Of a DNA stretch of 64,000 nucleotides, positions 48,801 to 60,800 are shown in pieces (the stretch's first letter is position 1; each line of letters opens with the position of its first letter). This DNA is from Patagioenas fasciata (lineage: Eukaryota; Chordata; Aves; Columbiformes; Columbidae). The notes under the pieces are model-generated. The model made no database searches, was not told the origin of the DNA, and worked only from the letters and a program-made list of their open reading frames with translations. The stretch spans positions 23,580,867 to 23,644,866 of the forward strand of contig NC_092525.1 in assembly GCF_037038585.1 (NCBI RefSeq), written 5' to 3'. The translations under genes were made by a program, and so were the position numbers.

Positions 48801-51800
48801 ACATGGTACTTCTCCAGCTGCTCAGCTTGTGCCCGCACTGTAGCCTCCGAGGCGGCAAGTTTGTCCTGCAGCTCCTGGCACTGCCTTTGGCCCTGTGCCA
48901 CCTGAGAACGCAGCTCTGTGCCCAGCCCCGGCCAGCCCCTGCCAGGGACCGTGTCCTCCGCCTGCCAGAAGGGACACAGGCTGTGGGCTCCCTGCCTCCA
49001 CACCCATCCCACTCCCCTGTGCCCAGAGCACTTACATGGCTCCCATCCTCTCCAGCCAGGGCTCCAGGGCAGGGTCTCTTGGGCACATCATCTTGGGATT
49101 GCACCTCCAGTGCTGGGCGTTTGGTGGGCACAGCTCCCCTCTCTGTTGAGATCCCCTGGCCATCCCCACTGCCACTAGCCAGGTGGTCCCCAAGGCTGCT
49201 ATGGCTCTTTCGTTGCAGCCTGCGGTGCTCAGGAACTGGGGAGCTGCCCAGCCCAGCCTCCTCCTGCTCCCCACTCTCCAGCAGCGATGTAGCTTCACCC
49301 ATCCGCTCCTTGAGCTCCGCATTCTCCAGGCACAGGCTCAGCATCACCTTTCTGGGGGCACAAGGCACTGTGATGGGCAGGCAATGGCCGGGATGAGGAG
49401 TAACCCCTTAAGCCACTGCTGCCTGCCAGCATCAGTGTCCCAGGACAGGACTCTTGCCTGATGTGGGAGACAGAGGAGAACCCAGCTTCCTCCAGCTGCG
49501 CCTTCAGCTCCCGCAGGTCCTCTTCTGCCCGCAGCTGCCGCTCTAGCACAGAGGGTGCCATGCTACCCATGGGGTCCCTTTCAGTGCTTCCAGCTTCCTT
49601 AGAGACCCACTGGCTTCTCTAGAGGGACAAAGGCAGAGGATGATGGGGACGTTTCCAAAGGCTGGGCAGAGGCACAGTGCCCAACTCCACCACCCTTGTT
49701 CCCAGTGCCATGCTGTCCCGACTCACGTGGCAGGTCGCTGCATTGTGGGCTGTCTCCTCAGTGCTGCCAGTGAAGATAGTGCTGGCATCATCAGCATTTG
49801 TCCCCGTGGCCTGACCTAGGGGACAGCATAGCACAATGAAGAGCTCAGAGCAGCGGCAATGGTAGCACTACCTCTGTTTTCTCTTCCCAGGAGATGCTTG
49901 CTCTTGCCTCTGCCTGAGGTGGGGGTAGTCCCAGCAGGAATGAGGTCTCCCTGCTGTCCCTGTGCCCTGACACCCTCTCCGTGTGCTGAAGCACCCTGTG
50001 CTGGTCCTGCATCAAGGGAGGGAACAGTCCCAGCTGCCCACAGCCCCAGGGATGACACCCCAGCAATGGCACCCACATCTTGTGCAGGGAGCCTCACTGG
50101 CACTGCCTTACCTGGCAGAGGTGCACCCCAAATGATGGGCTGCCCAGACAGGGGCAGCTCAGGGAGGACACCAACAGCCACCCTGCCCACGCCACCCAAA
50201 CCCTGCTTCCATGCATGGCACTGGGCTCTTCGCAAGCACCACACTGGCCTTGTTGAGCTGCAGCAGAGCTGAGGGACGCTTGTGTCCCCTACCACAGTAC
50301 ATGGGGCCTAGGGCCCACCCTGCCCCACAGATCTGACCTGGGGATGTGCTTTTCTACTTGCACACAGCTCTGCTCCTGCCCCTTGGTGCAAAGTGTGGGT
50401 CAAGGGCTTGCACTCCTTGTCTGAGCAGCCTCCCTCCTACCCAGCTGCAGGGCCCTGCCGGCCCTGATAGGCTCAGTCTGCCTGTGCTGGGATATGGGTG
50501 TACCCTCAACCTCCCTTCTCCCCAGGGCGAGAGGAGCTCAGACATGGCCCAAGACCAGCCCCTGGGGCTGTGCAGGGCCAGGTTTGGCAGCTGCCTGTGT
50601 ACCACAGGAGATGCAGCTGCTTTTCATGTGGCAAAACCCAGCACCCAAGAGCTCCCAAGCAAGGCTGAACACAGAGCGGGGAAATGCAGAGAAATCCTGG
50701 CAGGGGAAGAGAGGCCAAACATTGCTGGTGAAGGAGAAACCAGCAGCGAAGCATACAGCTCCTGGGAGGGAGACTGGAGGGACCAGCCAGGAGCACACCT
50801 CACAGCAGGGCACGTGGTTACACAGCACACTGTACACATGGAGGGTGGCACACTCAGAAGATCCACTTGTGACAAGCAACAGCCAGGAGATTGCAAAAAT
50901 CAGTAACACGTCACTGCCAAGCCTGGGCAGCCATCGTCCTGTGTGGTGGGGCCTGTTCACCAAAGCCGCTGTATCTCAGGGAGCAAGGACAGGCGTCACA
51001 AAGAAGTGCTGTTCTGGGACCAAAATGCTTAAAGACAGTTGGAAGTGGCAACAGCACCCCCAGGAAGAAGCAGCTCCCATAGGTGGCATTCAGCATAGCC
51101 AAAGCACAGCCCCATGAGACCCCAGGGACACAACCTCCCAGGTGACAAATGACCTAGGGCTACAGCTCAGTGCCTGCACAGCCCCAAAGGGTGAGGGGAT
51201 GCAGGCCCTCGGTACGGGTTTTGCTGAGGCCTCTCAAGCTGGGTCACTGTGGCTGAAACAGCAGGGCAAGGTGACTCCCAGCCAGCACAGCTGCTCTGGG
51301 GACATGGGAGAACCACCGTGTGTGCCAGCACCCCACTTCTCACCATCACACACAGCTCCACACAGGTCCCAGTGCAGAAAAAGGGAGCACAAATCTCAAA
51401 GTAAAAACAACACACAGGGAAGAAGAGGAAGCTGGTGCTGAGGGAGTGCAGAAGAGTGCACTTCATCAAGTGCTTGAACCCTCCATCGCAGCAGGACAAT
51501 ACCAGGGTGCAAATTCAAAGGGACAGTGGCTTGCTCAGCTCTCTGTTACCAGCAAAGGAGACAGGGGTTGCAACCCCAGCATTATTTTTCACAGACTCTT
51601 CTGTCTTTCACACCTAGCCTGAAGTCAAAGAGAATTAGTTGCATGGCTTGAAAATTGCATGTGGCCTCCAGGCGCAGGACACCTGGGTGAACTGGCTGCG
51701 CTGGAAGTCTTCACACTGCTGGGAAGAAGGGAAGGGAAGCAAAGTCTCCAGAGAAATTAAGAGAGGAAGGAGAGACATCCACAGAGAGCTATGAGATAGC

Positions 51801-54800
51801 ACAAAGCATGGCACAGTTTGAAAGAGGGTGCTCTGAGGTATGGGATGCTCAGGCCAGTCCTCCTGCACGGCAGAGGAGCACACAGCTCAGAGTATCAGGG
51901 ATGAAAGGAGACCCTAAAGAACAGAGCAGAGAGGCTGGACCACCTCAGCCTCCAATAACATTCCCCTCTGGGACACTTCACAGAAGTGATGTGAGCAGGG
52001 CCAGGGACAGATCTGCAGCAAAACACACACACCAGAAGAGATGGGAGCTGCTGGAGCACCAGTCAAGACTTCCTTCATGCCACAACAATGAGCCCGTGCT
52101 GGGTACTGGGCTCTGTAGTACCTGACGGATGAGGGAGCTAGCTGGGCATCAGAGCCAGGATGGAGGAGGGAAGGTAGAAAGATAAGGACAGGGATACAAA
52201 GGCTCCTACACAGTGAGAGGCAGAAGGAGAAAGAAAAGATGGTGCTACACAGAAAAGTGAAAAGAAAGGAATGAGATTAAACACAAGAAAGGAAAAGTTA
52301 GCTGAGTACCAGAGCTGCTCAGCAGTCACCAGCTGGGTCCCTTCAGGCCACATGAGAACTGCAGAACTCACCATGCAGCTCAATGCGGACTCCAAGGAGC
52401 AGCGCTGACCTGCTGCGTGCGAAGCGATAGCTGTGTTGCCTCTGTCCCTGCCTGAGGCAGGGAAGAGAAGACCTCAGCATGGCTGCAAGGCATGGGATAG
52501 CTGGTGCCATATGAAGCAGTCACAAGATATGCACCAGAGTAGTCGCAGGTCCAGGTGGCGCAGCCCATGGAGACGGATGGAGCTCTTCTGCTCCACCTGC
52601 TCCTAGTTCAGCTTCCCAGCAAGCAGAATAATATTTGCTCCTTCCACCTTAGGAAGTGATCAGGTATGAGACAGCTGATCCATACCCTGCTGCACATGGG
52701 AAGCACTGGTCATCAGAAAGCTGTTGCTATTGTTTTTCAGCACTCATGTCAGCCCCAACACTCCCCAAGGAGGTGAAAGATGCCCTAGAAAAGGTATGCA
52801 GTGGGGGCAAGTGAAACTGTCCCCAGAGCAGAAATAGGGCACAGGGACACATGGAGCCTGTAAGCGAGATGTGCACATACAAGGGAGCAGATCCCGACCC
52901 TGGGAGCAGGAACAGATCTCAGTCACTCCACATTATCTGTCAAAAAAGAGGAGGAAGCTCTCCCTTGAAGGCAATCACAAGCCAGGCTGAGATAACTTAA
53001 AATTAGGAAGGAAAAAAAAAAAAGTCAGTAAAAATCATCAGTACTGGAGTAGGATTTTTTTAAGTTCTACACTCTGATTTGTGTAAGAGTCCCAGGTAAG
53101 TGCCACCAGGTCTTGCAGCCCTTCTGAAGTTCTCTGGCTCTGGAACCCACTTTTCCATACACCCCTTCTCCTTTTGGGCCAGCCACCATCAACCCAAAAG
53201 GGGGATGCCACTGGGTAAGAAAAACGGTAAGGGAATGCAAAAACTCACACTCATGCACTTGGGAGATGATGAAGAACATTTGGCGTTTCCTTCAGAGAAA
53301 GGGAATCTTTATTTGGCCCATGGGGATGGGAGAAGGGAGATGGAGGGAAATCAACTAAAATGGAATGATTTGAATGTGCAAATACATCAGCGGCCACCAG
53401 GGTGGGTCAGACAGGAACATAACACAAAAGACACAGGTGGATTGCACTGGTCACCGTTTCTGAAGCAGCACAAAAAGAAAACAAACAGTTCTACTGTACC
53501 ATTACCAAGTACCAAAGCAACTTTCCCAGAGTCAGTGAGACAGGTGCGCTCAGTTAGTGAACCGTTTCCGTGTCACGCAGGCGAGCACCAGTGCTCAGAA
53601 GGCATGCTGGGGTAGGACTCTCACACTCTCCTGTTCCCCACCTCCTATGGTGCCCTGAGTCTCCAGCCTGCTCAAACGCTCCAAGCTTCTTCCAAGAGCT
53701 TCTTCCAGCTGTCCCCGGAGCTCCTGGACCCCTTCCAGCTCCACCTGCAGAGTGTGGTCTCTCACAGCGCTAAGCAGATGTGCCACACAAGAGGGAAAAG
53801 GGTTAGACAGGCTGTAGCAAGCACACACTAATTGGCTCCTCCATCTAGGACTGCCAATTTACTCCAGGGACACACTCCCTGCATGTTCCCCAGGCAGCTC
53901 AGCCACCTCCTGCCTCACCTCTAAAGCTCCCCAAGCGCACAGCCACCCCCAAAAAAGGCTCCAGCCCATGGTAAGGGACTCCTAGTCACAGCTGTTCTTC
54001 AGCACTTACCCAGGCACTCCACTTATGTGTTCTCTTGCTATCAGGTAGCTCAAATATCCCAGAGGCTGCAGCCCCATTAAGGGCAGGGGATTAGTGCAAA
54101 GGACAAAGAACGTAGGCCACTCTGCGCTGCTGCGGGACAACTGTCTGGATAAGCACCTAGATTGATCTTTATCAACCCAACTGTGAGTTTGACAGCAGCC
54201 TCTGAAAGGTGGCCGAGTGTGGGTGGGAAACTGAGCCAGGAAGGGATAACCCAGGAAACAGAGATGGCAACCCCAGTGACCAAACAAGAGGTGGCAACAC
54301 GGGGAGTTCACATAGCATTTACAACTGGCCACTACAGCCTCTTCAAGGGAAGAAGGCAGCCTAAAACCTGGACTCCCAAAGCCACATTTTTGTCTGATTC
54401 TTTGCCTAGACTCCCTGTTTCCCATTGAGGAGTCTCAGACTTGCAGAACAATCAGTGCTTCAGGGACTGATCCACCAGACCAACCATGCTTGCCCCAGCA
54501 GCAGAGCAGGGCAGCATGGAGGCAAGGCAGTGTCGCTTACCTGTCTGGGTGCGTGTGAAACTTTACTAGGCTGCCATAGAGCTGCCTCTCTGCCTGGAGA
54601 GCCTCATTTAACCGATTCCTTTCAGCCACCAGCCCTTCCAGCATCAGTAACAACTGGTTGGAGAGAAAAGACAAGATGCAACACTTAGACAGAAATCAAA
54701 GGAGGCATGTGGCTGCCCCAGAGAAACAGGGGCTTCCTCTTTCTTTCTTGTGTCCAAGTGATCAAGTTGATCAGCATCACTCCTGGACTCCCAAAAAGAC

Positions 54801-57800
54801 TCTGTCCTTGAGACAAGTGCAAAAGGGAACCAATCCTCTCTTCTGTGTTCCCCCTATCACATGCAGCCAGATTCCAAGAAGAAGCACATCTCAGCACACC
54901 CAAAGGCCAAAATCAAAGCCTCATAACCAAACACCAGTGGAAATATAAACACATCCAAGCTTGCCCCACACAGCACACTACCTGCTGCCTTCTGTTTCCA
55001 GTAGCCTCTTGTCCTCGTGACTCTGCTATGGCCACTTTCTCCCGAAGCATCAGCACTTCTTGTGTCAGCCTTTCCACGGCTGGAATTTCTTCAGGATCCA
55101 CCAGCTGCATCTGCAGATCCTGAAAACCAAGAGCAGGAAGGTTCAGTAACAAGGACAGCTGGACCTTTGTAATCCTCTTTGGAATGCAACTGCCAAAAGT
55201 TTCCAGAGTTTGGAAAGACCCAAGTCTCCTAAGAAATGCCAAAGCACCCAGAGTGTATTAAGCACAGACAACAGCCTGGGTGTGAGACCTTCTGGCCAAA
55301 GTTACACAGAGGGCTGCAGGCAAATCAGCAGCAATATCAGCCACATCACTCTGAGAATGTGGGGAAAGAAGAGACTTCTCTGCTGCCTTCCCAGGTGGAA
55401 CTGACCCAACAGAGGGCATTATCTCACCTTGATGAGGTCCTCTTTGATCTGGATGGTCCTAGTCAAGGACTCAATATCTGAGGCCTGCACCTGCAGCTCT
55501 TCCTCCTGTGTGGCCATGACAGACTGGAGAGCAGTGAGCTCCCTCTAGGGAGGGAACAGAAGTTCATGAAAGATTTCAGAAAGCCAAAACCCCACTGCAA
55601 GCTGCTGCTTCATTTCTCTCACTGGAGGTACTGTCACAATAAGGGGGTCCAAAACCTCCAGTGAGGGGCAGCCAATGGTCTCCTGTAAGCAAGGGAGATT
55701 GGCACAGGCTTACCCTGCTTTCCCTTTCCTTCTTTGCCATGAGTTCCAGCTCCTCTTTGGCATTAACAAGATCCTTCTCCAGTTCTGCTGCTGACATTGT
55801 AACTGCAAAGACAGCTTGGTTATTGCAGGGTTACAATGCGTCAGCTTTGACCCCAGGATAAGACAGAATCCCTCTTCACCAAGCTAGGTCCACGATGCTT
55901 GTGCTGCTCTCCATCACGCTGCCTCTTAGTAAACAGTCTTGTTCCCTGTTTAATCCTTGAACAGCAGGCCAAAGCAACTGCAAAACCCCAGGCCTGCTGT
56001 CCCACCCCAGCAAAGTTCAGGTGTGCTGGCCCCAAGGCAAAACCCAAACCAGATGCACTTGTCTCAACCATAAAGTCAAAACCCCTGCACTGGACAGCAT
56101 GAGTTCTTCAGTGGAAGCACCTCACCTCAAAGACGACACCAGCCTTCCTCTTTCCCACACTCCCATCCCTGAACCACCATGCAAACAGGAGGCACAGCTT
56201 TATTTCAAAATACTCGCTCTTGCTCAAAGCTCTTTACCATCTCATAGTTCCATGTAACCATGTTTCTTCCACAGCAAAGAGCCCTGGTCATGTTTGGGGA
56301 CATGAAAGAAGCTGTCACCACACTCACCTCCCTCTGTCCTGCAGCTGCTGTCCCCCTGGGAGGGTCCAGCAATGGCTGTAGCTCCACAATCCCTCTGCAG
56401 TATTTCCTGAAAACACAAAAGCCTCCAATTTGGCACCTTTATGGGGAACGTAGCTCTCATAGCTTCCCCAGAGTTCAAGGATTGCAGCAAAGCTGCTGGA
56501 TGCTTTGTTGATGTCTCTGAAATGTGAGAAATCAATGAAGGGGATCTAGCTGGGCAGTGGGGACAAGTGAATGGCACCCAACCTAGAAACTCTATGTGTG
56601 GGCAACAGGGCTCTGGCCTTGTTTAATTTGGCACTAGGAGATTGCTGGCAGTGAGTTTCTTCATAATAAGGATTAAGCAGGTTTCACTTAACTGCAGCAA
56701 ACCCAGCTTTCAACCGAGATTCTACTATGACCTACATCTTCACTAAAAGATGTAGCTCAGAGGGACAGTGTGGGAAGGAAAACACAGAACTTGTACCATA
56801 TACATGTCTCTGTAAGTCTCTAGAGTTCACTATGATCCTGTGAATAGAAACAAGCAACTTGTTTACAGCTGCTTAAAAGCATTCAACATGTCAGCTCACC
56901 AACAAACCACCAACAGCTGCTCAAGTAGGAGCACAGCATATGTGGCCTTGGAGTTGTGTTCAGCCTCAAAGGGGTTTTTAGCAAAGCTGCTTTAAAAATA
57001 TCAACTCCAATTGTGGAAGAGACAGCAAACAGCCAGCAGGCTCTGCCAAGCATTAGTGGGACCTAAAATTAGCCCCTCTTGTCCCTTCTAGAATGTGACA
57101 ATGTCAGGGAGAGGATTACAATACAGCAAGGCAGCCCAGACCAAGGAAGGACTGGGTCAATGCTGGGAGGTCAGAGGGTGGATTTCTTTCATACTCTCAT
57201 GTGCCCTAAAGGACTCAAATACTGCCTGATCAAAATGAAACAAGACACTGAGTGACAAAAGCTGGTGGAATCAAGATCAGAACATCCAGGCAGCATTTCT
57301 GCTCCTCAATTTCTTCTCTTCCACCTATAGAAGTCTCTTCCCTAATCCCACTTTCATTTCTATCATTCTCTGTGATGCTCCCCTCTCTCCCATTTCCTCC
57401 TGTCACCATCAGTTCTCTCTGGAGCCCCAAGGCCACAGGCAGAGAAACACAGTGCATGATTCTTACTTGTATGGGCTGTTTGTCTTGCTTTAAGAGCCTG
57501 GCACCAGCTGACTGGGTTCCAACAGGTTCCTTTCCCAACACATGCTGGCGCATGAGTTGTAATTCGCAGCTCCTTTCAGCCAGAGCGTGTGACATCTTCT
57601 CAGCAGCTGCCTGATTGAGTAGAAAAAATAAGGAACATCGGGGCTGTGATCTGTGGTAGGATCCCTGTCCCTCACCTTCCTTAGAGACTAAAGGAAACCA
57701 CATCAGTATTTATCTGACACTCAAGACTGGAAATTATCTGCAAATGAGCCTGGGAGCTACTGCTCCTGGCCACTCACAGAGAGCTCCCAGAGAGCTGCAG

Positions 57801-60800
57801 CAAGGCTCAGCCTCTGCCTACAGAGGAAGAAGCTCTGTAGCTTCTCATATGCCAATCAGGAAGGGAGAAGAGCAGATGACAAAGAGGAGACAGTGCTTGG
57901 CCTTTTAGTTCCCTTTCTATGAAAGGCAACTCAATGCAAAGTATCTTGGGTAACACTGAACTGCATCCAGTGTGCAAGAGTGGGAACTGTGGCTCTTTAT
58001 ATGGCATTTACATGCCCAGAACCATGCACTAGTTTGACTAACATGTAAGTCAAGAGGCAACAGGCAGAGCTTCCACGGGTTCCTGCATTAGACAAGAATC
58101 AGCTCAGAGTCTCCCTTTTTGGTCTGGTAACACTTACATGAAGCAGCAACTGTCCCATGGCCCCTCTGCTGCCCCAAGCCCAGGCACTCAAATATCTAGG
58201 AAGATCTGCAGCTCCTTTCACATCACATACACAAACCCTGCCCAGATCACTTAACGGCAGATACCTGACACTTGAACACTACTATAAGGGCTGCTTATTC
58301 ATAACTGCTCCCATGTGATGGGCCAGGACCAACCTAGGACAAGTTTCTATTTGCTTAACACAAGGCAGAGCCACCCACTCTGGCCTCCCCACTGTGGCAC
58401 TGTACACAACTCACTCGGCAACGCTGTTCCTTCGTGCTCATGGCCTGCAGCAGCTCCCGGATTTCAGCATCATGCTCCATGGTCTGACTGTTCCTGTCGC
58501 TGAGGAGATCCTGCAGCATCTTCTCCTTGTGCTGGAGACGCAAGCACAGCTCCTCAGCTACTTCGCTCTGCCCTGGGCCCAGCTTGCACAGCAGGGTTGC
58601 TGTAAGCTCCTGAAGAAGGCGAAGGAAGGGAGAGATGGAGAGACATTGCTACCATCAAATTGCAAGCTGCTCAAGGACAAAGAGCTCTTCAGCCTGGGTG
58701 TAGCCAAGAGAATGGTGTCCCAGCAAACACAAGCATTTATAGGTATCGAAAGCTGCCAGCTCCCAAAGCACTGGACACAGGTTCAAGTGCCCTCCTCAGA
58801 GACAGGGAGCCAGCAGGCTCTGGTTCGGGACCACCCTCTCTGCAGACAAACCAGCTGAAGGCTCAGGAAGCCAAGCTAATGCCTTACCTCCACCTCCTTG
58901 TTCCTGTCATGCAGGCAGGTCTGCAGCTGCTGGATGATCCCCTCCTGCTCCTTCTGCCTGCTACAGGATTTGGCCTCCATCTCCTCCTTGAGCCAGTGGA
59001 GGTTTTGGCAGGTTGCCGAGACCTGCTCTAGTTCCAGGGTTTTGGCTTTCAAGAGGCTCTCCAGGCTCTGGGGACCACAAGAGAAGCAGCTCAACCAAGG
59101 ACAAAAGTTTTATCCCGACTTAAGCAAAACTCGAAACACCAGTCCCTCCTGATAGCCGGGTCACATAGATTCACCCCATCCTCTCCAGACACCAAACTCA
59201 CCTCTACACCCAGCCTAGAAACTCAAGTGACCCAGGAACCTGCTCCTCACACAGGGCCAGAGGAAGGCCAGCACCCTGCAGCTGCTCTGTCCAGCAACAA
59301 CCAGAGCATTCACAGGGAGGTTTGTCTAGCACCACACCACAGCCAGGCTGGACTACGCATGCCCAGGTAACAAGCACTCACATGAATGGTGGCCTCGTTG
59401 CTGGACAGGACATTGCGCAGTCTCTCCAGGTCACTTCCATGCTCTCTCAATGAGAGATGGAGCTGTTGCAGCTCTTGTTCCTTCTTCTCCAGGGCACAAA
59501 ACTTCTCATCCACTGCTCGCTAGGGTTACAGAGGGTGATCGCTCAGAATGGGGTAGTAGGGCTCTGCAGCCCACTACTCGCTGTGTGGGGCACCTGAGCT
59601 CTCCTTTTCAGAGGACTCCTCTGGAGAACTGAGCCACGAAGAGCATGTACGAGACACGGTCACTCCCAGGGCCACACTGCTGATTGTAGCCCAAAGGCCA
59701 AGCCGCAGGGAAAACTGAGACATCACTAACAGACTGTGCTCGCTCACCTCCAGAGCAGCATCCCTGTCGCTGATACGCTGCTGCAGTTTCTCCAACATGG
59801 CACTGATGGCTGCAGGGCTCTTGTCCAAGCTTTGCTGGCATTGCAGAAGCTCCCTCGATTCCTAGAGGTAACACACACATGCCCCTAGTACAACTGTTAG
59901 CCCAGAAACCCCCCTAGAAAGAGCCCAGGAGAGTGAGGGCTAACTACCTCCACCCTACACTTGCTCTTACCCCTGTATTAAAGGGTGATAGAGTCCCAGC
60001 ACCTGAGGCTGGTTGAGCAGCACCATTGCTGAGGGCTGAGGTACTTTTTGAGTATTCTGAGGTATTCTTTCTCATCTTGGGAGCCCAGAAGCATCTCTTC
60101 CCTTCTTTGAAGGGCAAGCATGAATTCTACAGACTGACTTTTGCAACACCAGACACCAAAGGAGGAACAGTGGTCCTGGCTAGTTATGCTCACTTGAATC
60201 TTTCTGCATCTCACCTGCAGAAGCTGTTCCTTGCGAGCCAGATTCTGACTCAAATGCTGAACTCTCTGCTCCTGGGCCTGCAGCTCCCGGCATTTCTCCC
60301 ACTCCGCAGCCTGGAGCTGCTGAGCCTTGTCCTGCAGCTCTGCCTGCAGCTGCTGTACCACAGCACGCAGCTCCTGTGAGGGAAAAAGCACATACGTTGG
60401 CAGTCAGTCCTCAACAGACCTGTAAACAGCACACCAACCTGAAGAAGCCAAGAGCAACAAGGGCTGTGGGAACAGCCGAAAATGCTCTGCAATACTACAG
60501 TTTTCGCATCTCAAAACACACTTCCACAGTGATGAAGTTTGAATTTATTTCATTTCCCAGGGCATCCATCCCTCTAAAGCCCTTGCTCTGGCCACAGGTA
60601 GAGCTTTACAGTCAATTACAGTCAACCTGTGCAGCAGTGGGCATTAACTTAGTAACTTCACAAAAAGAGACGGGACATTTGCACCAGCCAAAAACATACA
60701 AATGACAATATACCCACTGTCAAGTGTCTTTGCTGATTCTAAATCCTCAGATAAGAAGCTAAGGAGGCTGTAGAATTCTCCCTGCAACATGTGTTAGCCA

